A DNA stretch of 60,722 nt from NCBI GenBank assembly GCA_026710055.1, contig JAPORV010000325.1:1-60722 (forward strand). The letters are read 5' to 3'. The position numbers and the translations under genes were made by a program. Positions 41,469 to 53,500 of the stretch are shown here, one piece after another. A model generated the notes under the pieces. It was not told the origin of the DNA, did not search any database, and worked only from the letters and a program-made list of their open reading frames with translations. The DNA comes from Aestuariivita sp. (GTDB taxonomy: Bacteria > Pseudomonadota > Alphaproteobacteria > Rhodobacterales > Rhodobacteraceae). Positions within the stretch are counted from its first letter, which is position 1; each line of letters opens with the position of its first letter.

Positions 41469-41657
41469 TTTTACAATTAAATTAATATACGAAAACCAAC
41501 CCGCGAGAGGGAGTTAATAAGTAATCTAATTACCGATACAAGAAGTAAAGATTAATTCTTTAGAGTCCAATTTTACACTATTCTTACATAATACCTCCAA
41601 AAATATTCGCCAACCAATTTGACCTTCCACGAGGCTAGTGCTTGGCTTCCTAAACCA
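41469..41657. other. Spacer after the AAA+ ATPase gene
   Basis: AT-rich and non-coding; no hairpin-T-run seen in the first 180 bp after the stop. Confidence 0.4.
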
Positions 41658-41705
41658 GCTTCACACGACCCACACATTGCCGATTTATCCAAACAAGAGG
41701 ACTGA
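41658..41705 (+). repeat. Imperfect direct repeat, downstream copy
   Basis: GCTTCACACGACCCACACATTGCC and the next ~20 bp (ending GGACTGA) correspond to 39873-39915 upstream of the ATPase gene. Confidence 0.5.
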
Positions 41706-41829
41706 CCGAATGTTAATACGTAATAACTTAACACCGACTCTTATGATAGCTATAGTTATCAAATGATTGCAGTCATCCGAGGACATTTTGGACAAGTGAA
41801 TGTCTGACTTGCCGAATCATTGGGCAAAA

Positions 41830-42009
41830 TGACCAAGATTGTCATACGACTTGATCGTCTCTCTTCAGGAAATCTCTGAGAATACCGTTTCTGTTGGTCA
41901 TGGAGTATTCGAAATGCGGATTAACTTTGAACCTTGTTATAGAATATATTACTTGCACAGAGGTCAGAAGCATGACATTCTGCTTTGTGACAGAGATAAA
42001 TCGCCCTAA
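41830..42009 (+). pseudogene. RelE/ParE-family toxin relic
   Basis: Not in the ORF track. One frame reads RLDRLSSGNL and, after a stop and frame change, GHGVFEMRINFEPCYRIYYLHRGQKHDILLCDRDKSP. This follows the family pattern (RL..L..GN..., GEGVSELRI..GPGYRVYF..., ILL.GGDKS) of RelE/ParE toxins that cut mRNA or poison gyrase. Internal stops (near 41877 and at 42007) and the missing N-terminus show it is dead. An antitoxin relic follows in the usual toxin-antitoxin order. Confidence 0.65.
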
Positions 42010-42057
42010 GATCGGAATATCAAGTCAAACCAAGATGTTAGTTGGAAAATGGGAGGA

Positions 42058-42187
42058 CTGATATTGACGACGAACGTAAACTTTGCACGTTATGGCAACA
42101 CCAGACTATTTGAAAAGTGAGGAGGATATTCCAGCCTATCTTGATGTAAAGATAGAGGAGGACGATGAACCCCGAGAGGACGGCTGA
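42058..42187 (+). pseudogene. Cognate antitoxin relic cut off by an IS5-family insertion
   Basis: Two overlapping frames read (L)TTNVNFARYGN and then PDYLKSEEDIPAYLDVKIEEDDE. Together they match the start of the HigA-like antidote proteins paired with this toxin type (..TT..FD...YL.S.E.IAAYLE.ALE.GDP). A frameshift lies near 42095. Similarity stops at about 42170, exactly where IS5 transposase similarity begins, so the insertion removed the C-terminal two thirds. Confidence 0.6.
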
Positions 42188-42769
42188 CAATCGGTTGTTT
42201 CTTGAGGCCGTACTCTGGCAGTTTCGCCGGTAGGTGCAGAAGGATCTTTTTGACCGTATGTTCAGCATCTTATCGGATGATTCCGGTGTATCGGTCAATA
42301 AGACCATCGTGCAAGCCCCCGCAAAGGCTTTTGGGTTCGAAAAAGGTGATCTCACGAAGCTATCGGCCTTTCAAAGGGTGGTTTGACGCGCCAGATCGTG
42401 GCGTTGACCGATACGGTTGGGGAACTGATCCGTTTTGTTGTTCCACCGAGCCAAAGCTACGATCTCACAGTAATACCCGAGCTTCTCCGTAACCTTTCAT
42501 GTGAGAGGTTGATTAATGACGAAGCCTTTGACTCGGACGCTTTGCTTGATACGTTCGCTGAACGCGGAGTGGAAGCGGTAATTTCTCCGAAGACAGACCG
42601 AAGCATTCCGCGCAACTTTGACCGAGACACTGACCGCGACCAACACTGGATGGCGAATGTTTTTGCCAAAATCAAGGAGTTTGGTGCCATTGCGATACGG
42701 TACCACAAGACTGCGTTAAGCTTCGTGGCGAGCATTCATATGGTTGCAGGGGTCGTCGCCGCACGATAG
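42174..42769 (+). pseudogene. IS5-family transposase, degraded
   Basis: Begins ERTADNRLFLEAVLWQFRR, which is the usual N-terminal block (TADNRLFLEAVLWRFRTG...), then hits a stop where about 25 residues are missing. Similarity resumes at LFDRMFSILSDDSG and, after another frame change near 42375, in the 128-codon ORF 42383-42769: IVALTDTVGELIRFVVPPSQSYDLTVIPELL, LINDEAFDSDALL, AVISPKTDRSIPRNFDRD and FAKIKEFGAIAIRYHKTALSFVASIHMV. First Asp region eroded; several lesions, so inactive. Orientation is the same as the toxin-antitoxin relic it entered. Confidence 0.82.
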
Positions 42770-43370
42770 ATGTCAACCGGCCCTAGTCCAATATTAAACT
42801 TGGCCGAAGAATGGACAAAAAGCAAAATAGGAATTTCAGTTTCCACCATTATACAAGAAATTTGATTAGGTTTTAGAGCAAAATCTAATTGCCAATTTTC
42901 CTGACAAAAGTAATGGGTAAACTGTAACCATAAAATTCAACCGCCATGCTTGCATCGTCTTCCGGAGCAGAATGTATCTTGTGTATAAAAATTACACGCT
43001 GATCATTAATCTAAATCGTGAAATCAATCTTCTTCGAACACTACCGTTTCCGCCGCGGAGCAGTCGATATCCCGTCAATGCTCAATATAATATTCAAAAT
43101 GACGTCAGGCGGATCATTGATTTTGATCATCGCGAATAGGAAGCATCGTATAGTTTGTCCCAGAGTGACGTGTGTTGTCCGATTATCGGCTAAATCGTTA
43201 TGATCTGGCTATTTTGGAGGTTTTCACCATTATGGCGCATATCCGCAGTTATTAGTCAATAAATTCACCTCTGCACGCGGCCATCGCTAGTTTCAGTCAA
43301 CTATATAATTCCCAGTTGATTAACACTTCATTTTCAGCATTTTCATTTTGAGTAAAGACCAATTCAAATG
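42770..43370. other. Non-coding spacer before the antiporter 3' end
   Basis: About 600 bp. No recognised gene, tRNA or strong hairpin on either strand. The 61-codon plus-strand ORF at 43018 is not supported. Confidence 0.45.
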
Positions 43371-45263
43371 TTATTTTTTATTCGGCTTGTTCTTTTCGTG
43401 AGCCAGACCAAGGAGTGCCTCTTCAAGACCTTTTTCTAATTCCATTGCTTTTTCGACATAGGCAGCGTTCAAGCTTGGATGAATATCGGTTGTCCACAGC
43501 TGCGCTAGTTCGCGCAACGCATGACGATCATGTGTAAAGAAAATACGCTCGGCTTGTGCTGCATCATAATCATTAAGTCCTACATTTTCGAGGACATAGC
43601 GTCCGGCTCTCAGCGAACTATCAAACATTTCTCTGACAATATCATTAGCGCCCGCCTTAAAGAGTTGATAAACATCATTACGATCATGCGCACGGGCGAC
43701 AATATAAATATCAGGCTGTTGACGACGTACATAGCTAACAAGCTTCACAGCAGCAACCGGATCGTCTAATGCAACGACTAACACACTTGCCTTACCCAAC
43801 CCCGCCGCCTTTAGTAAGTCGGGTCGCGTTGGGTCGCCAAAATAACCATGAAATCCAAAACGCCGCATCAGTTGAATTTTCTTGATGTCATGATCTAAAA
43901 CAACTGTCTTAAATCCACTTGCTTGAACAAGTCGATTTACGATTTGTCCGAAGCGACCAAACCCTGCAATAATGACAGCACCTTGTTCATTAATTTCGTC
44001 AAAATCATGTGCCTGAGATTCCATCAAAAATTTGCGAGAGAGCCATTCGTATACAATAAAAAATAACGGGGTAAGCAGCATCGATAATGCAATAATCAGC
44101 AGTATTTTCCCCGCAAGAATTTCAGATATTACGTTTTGTTGTGATGAAAAGGATATCAACAAAAAGCCAAATTCACCTGCTTGTGCCAGTCCTAGAGTAA
44201 ATAACCATTGATCACGCCCCTTCAGTCCAAATGCTCTGCCAAGAATATATAAAATCATACCCTTTAGTGCCATCACCAACAGTGCCAATCCGATATAATC
44301 GCTTGGGCTTTCCAGAAGAGAACGATAATCAATACCGGCACCAACTGTTATGAAAAATAAACCTAACAACAGGCCTTTGAACGGCTCAAGATCACTTTCA
44401 AGCTCATGACGAAACTCGGAATTAGCAAGTACAACGCCCGCCAAAAAAGCGCCGAGGGCTGGCGACAATCCAACAAGGATCATAAAGAAGGAAATACCAA
44501 CAACAATCAAAAGTGCTAAAGCAGTGTACATTTCACGCAATCTTGCCGCATGAATGTATCGAAACAAAGGACGAGTTAAGTACACTCCTGCGAAAATAAC
44601 CAATACGATTGCACTAAGCGTCACGAGAGTTACACCCCATGCGGGCAATCCAGCAACAAGAGATAAAGGATTACCGTGCTCCGCCGCGTGGTGAGCAGTA
44701 CTGTCGATCGCACGCGTAATTGATCCATCTTCAGCAATTTGAGCAGGCAGTCCGATTACCAGAAGAGGCAAAATTGCCAAAATTGGAATGACTGAAATGT
44801 CCTGCGTTAATAATACCGAAAAAGTAAATCGACCACCACGCGTTTGCATCAGACCTTTTTCTGATAAGGTCTGCAGAACAATCGCCGTAGACGATAAAGA
44901 AAGAGCGAGAGCAATCGCAATTGATTCTGGCCATGATCGCCCGAGTAACACAGCTGCCACGGCCAAAACTATTGTCGTCAGGCAAACCTGTAATCCACCT
45001 AATCCAATGACCTTATGACGAATGTCCCACAATGCGCGTGGTTCCAGGTCAAGTCCGATGAGGAAAAGCATCATTACAACGCCGAACTCAGCAAAATGCT
45101 GCAAGTCCCTTGTTTCCGCCCCCACAAGTCCCAAAACAGGACCGATCATGACTCCGGCTGCAATATATCCAAGAACTGATCCAAGCCCTAACCTTGAAGC
45201 GAGCGGAACAGCGATCACAGCGGCGGCCAAATAAATTAGTGCTTCAAATAAAAAACTATCCAT
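43371..45263 (-). CDS. KefB/KefC-type K+/H+ antiporter (CPA2 family) with RCK domain
   Basis: 630 residues. Residues ~1-385 form a CPA2 antiporter domain with 12-13 hydrophobic segments; LIGLDLEPRALWDIR, ALALSLSSTAIVLQTLSEKG, LTQDISVIPILAI and SEFRHELESDLEPFKGLLLGLFFITVGAGID are the Kef hallmarks. The cytoplasmic RCK/TrkA-N domain starts at ~430 with the dinucleotide fold GFGRFGQIVNRLVQASG and includes YFGDPTRPDLLKAAGLG. It would exchange K+ for H+ across the inner membrane, probably for pH or electrophile stress; glutathione gating cannot be read from sequence. It is the only intact housekeeping-type gene in the rpoC-rpsL island. No partner KefF/KefG gene is adjacent. Confidence 0.92.
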   Translation of the reverse strand: MDSFLFEALIYLAAAVIAVPLASRLGLGSVLGYIAAGVMIGPVLGLVGAETRDLQHFAEFGVVMMLFLIGLDLEPRALWDIRHKVIGLGGLQVCLTTIVLAVAAVLLGRSWPESIAIALALSLSSTAIVLQTLSEKGLMQTRGGRFTFSVLLTQDISVIPILAILPLLVIGLPAQIAEDGSITRAIDSTAHHAAEHGNPLSLVAGLPAWGVTLVTLSAIVLVIFAGVYLTRPLFRYIHAARLREMYTALALLIVVGISFFMILVGLSPALGAFLAGVVLANSEFRHELESDLEPFKGLLLGLFFITVGAGIDYRSLLESPSDYIGLALLVMALKGMILYILGRAFGLKGRDQWLFTLGLAQAGEFGFLLISFSSQQNVISEILAGKILLIIALSMLLTPLFFIVYEWLSRKFLMESQAHDFDEINEQGAVIIAGFGRFGQIVNRLVQASGFKTVVLDHDIKKIQLMRRFGFHGYFGDPTRPDLLKAAGLGKASVLVVALDDPVAAVKLVSYVRRQQPDIYIVARAHDRNDVYQLFKAGANDIVREMFDSSLRAGRYVLENVGLNDYDAAQAERIFFTHDRHALRELAQLWTTDIHPSLNAAYVEKAMELEKGLEEALLGLAHEKNKPNKK

Positions 45264-46257
45264 ATTGTCACAAATATCGTCTCGAAGTCCAATTTTGACG
45301 CCGTGCGGTGCCTGATACGATCAACCACCATTCAAGAAAGTTTAAATGCAACCGAAAAGAACTTTGGAAGTCAAAACCAAATTATGTACTAATTTCACTT
45401 TAAATTGAAGCTCTTAGATGGCTTCAATAGAAATACCTGCTAATCGTTAACACTCAATGCCTTCAATTTCTTCCTTTTAAAGTAACCATAGTGACCTGAT
45501 GAACGACAAAAACACCGCTTCAAGTAGTGTCATGTCCTCGGGATGACCTGTGATATATCAAAGGGAAGAAACGTGTCCAGACCAAGACAAATGACGAGTT
45601 TGGGATTAATGTTCTCAATCTGAGATATCGTGAACGGCGTTGCACAATAAAGAAAATCCTTTCATGTAATATCGGTATTCGTAGGACCGAGTTTGATTAA
45701 AGGGAAACCGATTGGTCACACAATATTCAGTGCGCCGGGCAACCTGCGTATGCCAAATGGTACGATGCGTTCGTCTGTTGGTCGATGGTGCCCGCCGCTA
45801 ACTTAGGGCGTCACCCACATGCGACACACAACACCCCAAGCCTGTTTTTTCTTACATCCAGAGACATCCCAATGACATTCAGGGAGGTCGGATATTACCG
45901 CAGACGGGTATTCGGTGACCTCAGTAAAGGTTAAACAGTCAGAAAACGTTCATACGAGCCGTATTGAGAAAGACGAGCCTGTTCGTGTGACGGCAGATTT
46001 CCCCGTGTCATCAATCATATCGCCTCAAAAAACCCTGCATTGGAAATGATGTCTCAATTGCGTAACCCCACAAGTTAATGTGCCCCGGTTCCATGTTAGT
46101 AATAGATGTCCGCTACCCAATTCTGAATATTGCTTGAAGCTGTAATTACGACTCTTCTTCCAAAGAATTCCTAAGGCCTAATGACATTAAATTAAGAATT
46201 AACGTAGATGACAATATAAACATCTCTTATCCCAAAGCGCAAAGTCAAATAACGAAT
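45264..46257. other. Decayed 1-kb region between the antiporter and rpoC
   Basis: No open frame worth reporting. The stretch ~45500-46060 is GC-richer than its surroundings and reads like broken coding DNA. One part resembles a DNA glycosylase (separate entry). No terminator for rpoC was found close to its stop. Confidence 0.5.
45536..45724 (-). pseudogene. Possible uracil-DNA glycosylase-like relic
   Basis: Minus strand, two frames: CVTNRFPFN followed, after a shift, by YCATPFTISQIENINPKLVICLGLDTF. The second resembles the block before the DNA-binding loop of uracil-DNA glycosylase superfamily proteins (...I....PKLVICLG...). Short and frameshifted, so only a suggestion. Confidence 0.25.
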
Positions 46258-49200
46258 TTAAGCTACTGTCTCAGATACAATCTCTGATTCTCCGAGTGAA
46301 TCGTCTTCAACAGGCGCAGCCAACGCAGCCGCCGCTGCTTCTTCTAAACGACGTGCTTCAATAATTTCATTGTCACGATCCTGCGCAATTCCCCGAAAGC
46401 GTTGCATCGCACCACCGGTTCCCGCTGGTATCAAACGACCTACAATAACACTTTCTTTCAAACCAACCAATTTATCTCTTTTTCCTTGCACAGAAGCTTC
46501 AGTCAGAACACGCGTTGTTTCTTGAAATGATGCAGCCGAAATAAAGCTACGTGTCTGAAGTGACGCTTTCGTAATGCCAAGTAATATCGGCTGCCCTTTG
46601 GCTAATCGATCATTCTGTGCCTTGGCTTTTTCGTTAACAGCATCAAATACCACTTTATCAACATGCTCACCTTTAAGAAGCGTTGTATCACCACTATCAA
46701 GAATTTCCCATTTCTGAAGCATTTGACGAACAATGACTTCAATATGCTTATCGTTGATTTTTACACCTTGCAGACGATAAACCGCCTGTACTTCATTAAT
46801 CATATAGTCTGCAAGCGCCTCTATACCAAGAATAGCCAGAATATCATGGGGAGCTGGGTTCCCATCCATAATAAAGTCGCCTTTGTTGACAAAGTCGCCT
46901 TCTTGAACGGGGATGTGCTTGCCCTTTGGAAGCAAATACTCCACAGAATCCAAAGACTTTTTCACCGGTTCAATTGATACGCGACGCTTGTTCTTGTAAT
47001 CACGACCAAATCTGACATATCCGTCTATTTCAGCAATGACAGCATGATCCTTCGGTCGGCGTGCCTCAAACAAATCAGCCACGCGAGGCAATCCACCAGT
47101 AATATCCTTTGTTCTCGTACCTTCACGTGGAATTCTAGCAATAATATCGCCCGCCTTAATCGACTGACCATCTTCAATCGCTATTATCGCATTTACCGAC
47201 ATTGGATAACTGACAGGCAAATCGCCTTCTCTGAGAAGAGGTTCACCCGCTTTATCCAACAGAGTAATTTCAGGTTTTAAGTCACTATCTTTTGATGCTG
47301 TACGCCAATCAATTACAATTTTCTGCGTCATACCAGTTGATTCATCTGTCTCATCTCGAATGGCAACACCCGCAGTCAAATCAACATACTTCGCAATACC
47401 GTCAGTCTCAGCAATAATTGGAAGCGTATAAGGATCCCACTCAAACAGTTTGGTACCGATATCTACCTTCTTACCAGACCTCACAAAAAGCCTTGATCCA
47501 TAACCAACTTTGTAAGATGCACATTCAACACCATTTTCATCTTTCAACGTCATTTTCATATTGCGACCAACCACAAGAACATCACCCTTTTCATTCTTGA
47601 GGGTTTGAGCATTCTTGAATGACATAGAGCCCCGCTGATTGGCCTCAACAAAAGATTGTTGACCACCATGCGCCACACCACCAATGTGAAAAGTGCGCAT
47701 TGTTAATTGCGTGCCAGGCTCTCCGATTGATTGCGCAGCAATGATTCCAACCGCTTCACCAATATTCACCATGGAACCGCGCGCTAAATCCCGTCCGTAA
47801 CAAAGTGCACAAACACCCTCTTCGGCTTCACATGTCAGCGGTGACCGAATGCGTGCTGATTGCAAACCAATGTCATCAACAAGATCAGCCATACGTTCGT
47901 CAATAAGTTGACCCGCACCAACAATGATCTCATTCGTACCAGGCTTTACGATATCTTCAGCCGCGACGCGACCCAATAACCGTTCAGAAAGGGGCGCAAC
48001 TACAACACCGTCTTTAATTGCGGCTTCAACAGTAATGAACTTCTTGGTGCCACAATCAGGCATACGAATGATACAATCCTGTGCCACGTCAACTAACCGC
48101 CGCGTAAGATAACCCGAGTTCGCTGTCTTAAGAGCTGTATCTGTCAAACCCTTACGCGCGCCGTGCGTGGAGTTAAAATACTCCAAAACAGTCAAGCCTT
48201 CTTTAAAATTTGAAATGATCGGCGTTTCAATTATATCGCCATTTGGTTTAGCCATAAGCCCACGCATACCACCCAATTGCTTCATTTGCGTATCTGACCC
48301 ACGTGCGCCAGAATGCGACATCATATAAACGGAATTTGGCTCTTGCTCCGCCTTGTTAGCATCTTTTTTCCGACTTGAAATTGACGTCATCATCGCATCA
48401 GTCACGCGATTAGTACATTTTTGCCAAGCATCAACGACTTTGTTATACTTCTCACCTTGTGTAATCAAACCATCCATATATTGTTGTTCAAAATCTTTCA
48501 CCTGATCACGGGTTTCATCAACGATGTTCCATTTACTTCCGGGAATTAGCATATCATCTTTTCCAAAGGAAATGCCGGCACGTAATGCCTCACGAAATCC
48601 CATCGCCATGATTTGGTCACAGAAAATAACGCTCTCCTTTTGACCACAATAACGGTGGACTGTATCAATCACTTGCTGTACTTCCTTCTTACGCAACAAC
48701 TGATTAACTAACTCAAAAGGCGCTTTCGCATTTAATGGTAATAATGCACCAAGCAATACACGACCAGGTGTCGTTTCAAACCGCTTGTGCAAATACCCGC
48801 CTTCCTCATCAACTTGCGTAATCCGAGCAATAATTTTCGCATGCAAATGCACTTCACCAGCTTCTAAAGCATGTTGCACTTCTTCAATTGAAGCAAAGAT
48901 TTTACCTTCACCAATCATCCCATCGCGCTCAAGCGTCGTATAGTAAAGACCAAGAATCATATCTTGTGAAGGGACAATAATCGGTGCTCCATTGGCTGGC
49001 GACAACACGTTGTTCGTAGACATCATCAAAACCCGCGCTTCTAACTGCGCTTCTAGGCTTAACGGAACATGTACAGCCATCTGATCGCCGTCAAAATCAG
49101 CATTAAATGCCGAGCATACAAGCGGGTGTAATTGAATAGCTTTTCCTTCAATCAGGACTGGCTCAAAGGCTTGAATTCCCAATCGATGCAACGTGGGTGC

Positions 49201-50484
49201 ACGATTCAAAAGAACCGGATGTTCACGAATGACTTCGTCAAGAATATCCCAAACTTCAGGACGCTCTTTCTCCACGAGCCTTCTTGCTTGCTTAACCGTT
49301 GATGAAAACCCCTTTGCCTCAAGCCGTGAATAAATAAAAGGCTTAAACAGCTCCAGTGCCATTTTTTTCGGCAAACCACATTGATGTAATTTCAACTCAG
49401 GACCTGTCACAATAACAGAGCGCCCTGAAAAATCCACCCGTTTCCCAAGTAGGTTTTGACGAAACCGACCCTGTTTCCCTTTGAGCATATCCGCAAGTGA
49501 CTTGAGTGGCCGCTTATTTGTGCCCGTAATAACACGCCCACGACGTCCGTTATCAAACAACGCATCAACAGACTCTTGCAGCATCCGTTTTTCATTACGC
49601 ACAATAATGTCTGGCGCCCTTAGCTCAATAAGACGTTTTAAACGGTTATTTCTGTTTATCACCCGGCGATACAAGTCATTGAGGTCCGAAGTTGCAAAAC
49701 GACCACCATCAAGCGGAATCAGAGGCCTCAAGTCAGGCGGAATAACAGGTATAACCGTCATAATCATCCACTCAGGTCGATTGCCCGACTCGATGAAGCT
49801 CTCAATAACTTTCAAACGCTTGATAATATTCTTTAATTTGAGCTCACTTGTTTCCTCTTTTAAGTCGGTACGAAGTTGTTCTGCTAAAGACGTAAGATCA
49901 ATATCAGCGAGCATATCTCTGACAGCTTCAGCACCAATGCTAGCGCGAAATGCATCTGTACCATACAAGTCCTGTGCGTCCTGGTACTCTTCTTCGGAGA
50001 GCATTTGACCGTAACTTAGTTCTGTTAATCCTGGTTCAATCACAACATAATTTTCGAAATACAAAACCCGTTCTAAGTCTCGCAGTTTCATATCAAGCAT
50101 TAATCCAATACGACTTGGAAGAGACTTTAAAAACCAAATATGTGCAACTGGCGCAGCCAACTCGATGTGACCCATACGCTCCCTGCGAACCTTTGTTAAG
50201 GTAACTTGAACACCACATTTCTCGCAAACAAGATTTTTGTATTTGATGCGCTTATATTTTCCGCATAGACATTCATAGTCTTTAATCGGCCCAAAAATCC
50301 TCGCACAAAATAACCCATCCCGTTCCGGTTTAAACGTACGATAATTGATTGTTTCTGGCTTCTTTATTTCCCCATAAGACCAACTTAATACGCGCTCTGG
50401 ACTCGCCAGAGAAACACGGATTTCATCAAAAACCTTGGGCGGGGTCAGCGGATTAAACGCTTTATTTGTCAATTCTTGGTTCAC
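46258..50484 (-). CDS. rpoC: DNA-directed RNA polymerase subunit beta'
   Basis: 1408 residues, GTG start with AAGGATG upstream. The N-terminal zinc site is [20 protein letters not shown]. The catalytic NADFDGDQM, with the three Asp that hold Mg2+, is intact. The bridge helix and trigger loop region and the second Cys cluster ([13 protein letters not shown]) follow, with [16 protein letters not shown]. The length is normal for alphaproteobacteria. 90 bp after rpoB. Downstream, the expected rpsL is displaced by 11.4 kb. Confidence 0.98.
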   Translation of the reverse strand: MNQELTNKAFNPLTPPKVFDEIRVSLASPERVLSWSYGEIKKPETINYRTFKPERDGLFCARIFGPIKDYECLCGKYKRIKYKNLVCEKCGVQVTLTKVRRERMGHIELAAPVAHIWFLKSLPSRIGLMLDMKLRDLERVLYFENYVVIEPGLTELSYGQMLSEEEYQDAQDLYGTDAFRASIGAEAVRDMLADIDLTSLAEQLRTDLKEETSELKLKNIIKRLKVIESFIESGNRPEWMIMTVIPVIPPDLRPLIPLDGGRFATSDLNDLYRRVINRNNRLKRLIELRAPDIIVRNEKRMLQESVDALFDNGRRGRVITGTNKRPLKSLADMLKGKQGRFRQNLLGKRVDFSGRSVIVTGPELKLHQCGLPKKMALELFKPFIYSRLEAKGFSSTVKQARRLVEKERPEVWDILDEVIREHPVLLNRAPTLHRLGIQAFEPVLIEGKAIQLHPLVCSAFNADFDGDQMAVHVPLSLEAQLEARVLMMSTNNVLSPANGAPIIVPSQDMILGLYYTTLERDGMIGEGKIFASIEEVQHALEAGEVHLHAKIIARITQVDEEGGYLHKRFETTPGRVLLGALLPLNAKAPFELVNQLLRKKEVQQVIDTVHRYCGQKESVIFCDQIMAMGFREALRAGISFGKDDMLIPGSKWNIVDETRDQVKDFEQQYMDGLITQGEKYNKVVDAWQKCTNRVTDAMMTSISSRKKDANKAEQEPNSVYMMSHSGARGSDTQMKQLGGMRGLMAKPNGDIIETPIISNFKEGLTVLEYFNSTHGARKGLTDTALKTANSGYLTRRLVDVAQDCIIRMPDCGTKKFITVEAAIKDGVVVAPLSERLLGRVAAEDIVKPGTNEIIVGAGQLIDERMADLVDDIGLQSARIRSPLTCEAEEGVCALCYGRDLARGSMVNIGEAVGIIAAQSIGEPGTQLTMRTFHIGGVAHGGQQSFVEANQRGSMSFKNAQTLKNEKGDVLVVGRNMKMTLKDENGVECASYKVGYGSRLFVRSGKKVDIGTKLFEWDPYTLPIIAETDGIAKYVDLTAGVAIRDETDESTGMTQKIVIDWRTASKDSDLKPEITLLDKAGEPLLREGDLPVSYPMSVNAIIAIEDGQSIKAGDIIARIPREGTRTKDITGGLPRVADLFEARRPKDHAVIAEIDGYVRFGRDYKNKRRVSIEPVKKSLDSVEYLLPKGKHIPVQEGDFVNKGDFIMDGNPAPHDILAILGIEALADYMINEVQAVYRLQGVKINDKHIEVIVRQMLQKWEILDSGDTTLLKGEHVDKVVFDAVNEKAKAQNDRLAKGQPILLGITKASLQTRSFISAASFQETTRVLTEASVQGKRDKLVGLKESVIVGRLIPAGTGGAMQRFRGIAQDRDNEIIEARRLEEAAAAALAAPVEDDSLGESEIVSETVA

Positions 50485-50574
50485 GTTATTTCATCCTTCA
50501 TTCCAGATCAGGAAACTCTTTCAAAAGATAAGAATATAACTGATTATTGTCATACTCAATTGAGATCAATCGCT

Positions 50575-53500
50575 CTAGTAGCGTTCCTCAGCGTTGAGCA
50601 ACTCCATATTTAAACCCAATCCACGAACTTCCTTTACTAACACATTGAAACTCTCTGGCACACCTGCTTCGAAATTATCATCCCCTTTTACGATTGATGC
50701 ATAAACCTTTGTACGACCTGCGACATCATCGGATTTCACAGTCAGCATTTCTTGTAACGTATAGGCTGCACCATATGCTTCGAGTGCCCAGACCTCCATC
50801 TCGCCAAATCTCTGACCTCCAAATTGAGCCTTGCCTCCGAGAGGTTGTTGCGTAACAAGCGAGTAAGGACCGGTCGATCTTGCATGGATTTTATCGTCCA
50901 CCAAGTGATGCAACTTTAACAGATATTTTATCCCAACAGTCACTGGTCGTGCAAATTTCTCACCTGTCCGCCCGTCATAAAGATCAGACTGGCCCGACTC
51001 GGAAAAACCAGCACGAAGTAATGCATCGTTGACATCACTTTCTTTAGCACCATCAAATACAGGAGTGGCGATCGGCACACCTGTCGTTACATTGCTAGCG
51101 GCTTCCACGACTTGTTGCTCACTTAAATTTGCAAAGCTCTCATTAAAGCCCTCTTCTCCATACGCTAGTTTCAACGCTTTTTGCACCAGCGTTAAGTCAC
51201 CAGAACAACGATATTCCTCAAGAGCTTCATCAATATTTACACCAAACTCACGAGCCGCCCACCCCATATGCGTTTCGAGAATTTGCCCTACATTCATTCT
51301 TGAAGGAACACCTAATGGATTGAGACAAATATCCACCGATGTTCCATCTTTCAAGAAAGGCATATCTTCCATCGGAACAACCTTTGAAACAACACCTTTA
51401 TTTCCGTGACGTCCGGCCATTTTATCGCCGGGTTGAAGTTTGCGTTTAACCGCAACAAACACTTTCACCATTTTCATGATGCCTGGCGACAAGTCATCCC
51501 CGCGGCGAACCTTTTCAACTTTGTCATCAAAACGCGCATCAAAAGCCGCTTTTTGTGAATCATACTCTTTCTTTAACGCTTCAATGACTTGTGCTTCATC
51601 ATTATCTTTTAAGGCAAACTGCCACCATTTGTATTGGGACGTCGAATCCAATAATGCATCATCAATAATTGACCCGACGTTGACATCGTCTCGAACCTGG
51701 TGAATCTCCTTTCCGACAAGTAGCAATCTTAATCGTGCGAAAATATTTCGGTCAAGAATCGCAATCTCATCATCTCTATCTCGCGCTAAACGCTCAACCG
51801 CTTCACGTTCAATTTGAAGCCCACGCTCATCTTTATCAACGCCATAACGATTGAAAACACGTACCTCAACAACGGTTCCAAAATCTCCAGGTTTCACACG
51901 CATTGAGGTATCACGGACATCAGAGGCTTTCTCACCAAAAATAGCCCGCAATAACTTTTCTTCCGGGGTCATTGGACTTTCACCCTTCGGCGTAATCTTT
52001 CCAACAAGAATATCACCTGGTTCGACGTCAGCGCCAATATAGACAATGCCTGATTCATCTAAATTTCGTAGTGCTTCTTCTCCCACATTGGGTATATCAC
52101 GCGTAATTTCCTCAGGTCCGAGTTTGGTATCCCTCGCAGCAACTTCAAATTCTTCAATATGAACGGATGTGAAAACATCATCACGCGCTATACGTTCTGA
52201 AATGAGAATTGAATCTTCATAATTGTACCCATTCCAGGGCATAAAGGCGACAACGACATTTTTACCGAGCGCCAACTCGCCAAGGTCAGTCGACGGCCCG
52301 TCAGCGATAACTTCATTTTTCTCAACTTTTTGGCCAACTTTCACAAGGGGACGTTGATTAATACAGGTATTTTGATTTGATCGCTGAAACTTTCGCATCC
52401 TGTAAATATCAACGCCAGCATCACCGAGTTGAATATCTTCTGTCGCACGTAAGACAATACGTTGAGCATCAACCTGGTCAATCACACCAGCACGCCTTGC
52501 CTGAACAGCGGCACCCGAATCAATAGCAATCTTACGCTCAATACCCGTTCCAACAAGCGGCACTTCTGCTTGTAAAAGTGGAACCGCCTGTCGCTGCATA
52601 TTTGATCCCATTAACGCTCTGTTGGCATCATCATTCTCCAGAAACGGAATGAGTGATGCTGCCACCGAAACCAACTGCTTCGGACTAACATCAATGAGAT
52701 CTACTTGCTCTACTGGAGCAAGTGTGTAATCACCCGCTTGGCGAGTATTGACCATCTCATTTATGAATTTTCCTTTATCATCAAGCGTCGCATTTGCTTG
52801 CGCGACCGTATGTCTCATCTCCTCGGTTGCCGACATATAATGCACATCGTCTGTAACCTGACCTTTTTTGACTTTCCGGTATGGCGTCTCAATAAAGCCG
52901 TACTTGTTTACACGTGCATAGCTTGCAAGAGAATTGATAAGCCCGATATTTGGTCCTTCAGGCGTTTCAATTGGACATATGCGACCGTAATGGGTTGGAT
53001 GAACATCTCGCACTTCAAAGCCAGCACGTTCACGCGTTAATCCACCTGGTCCAAGTGCTGATAACCGCCGCTTATGGGTTACTTCAGACAATGGGTTAGT
53101 TTGATCCATAAATTGACTTAATTGCGAAGATCCAAAAAACTCACGCACAACTGCAGCAACTGGCTTGGCGTTAATAATATCTTGCGGCATGACAGTGTCA
53201 ATATCAATGGACGACATGCGTTCTCTAATCGCACGTTCCATCCGTAGCAAACCAAGCCGATATTGATTCTCCATCAACTCCCCGACTGAACGAACGCGGC
53301 GATTACCCAGATGATCAATATCGTCAACCTCCCCACGACCATCACGCAGTTCGACAAGACCTTTTACGCAAGCAACAATATCTTCTGATCGAAGCGTTCG
53401 GATTGTGTCTTCAGCACTCAGCGCAAGGCGCATATTCATCTTTACACGACCTACAACACTCAAGTCGTAACGCTCGCTGTCATTAAACAAGGAATCAAAT

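Noticed and set aside
38875-43370. CRISPR array in the accessory island
   Set aside because: No regularly spaced identical repeats; the only repeats are one imperfect pair about 1.8 kb apart.
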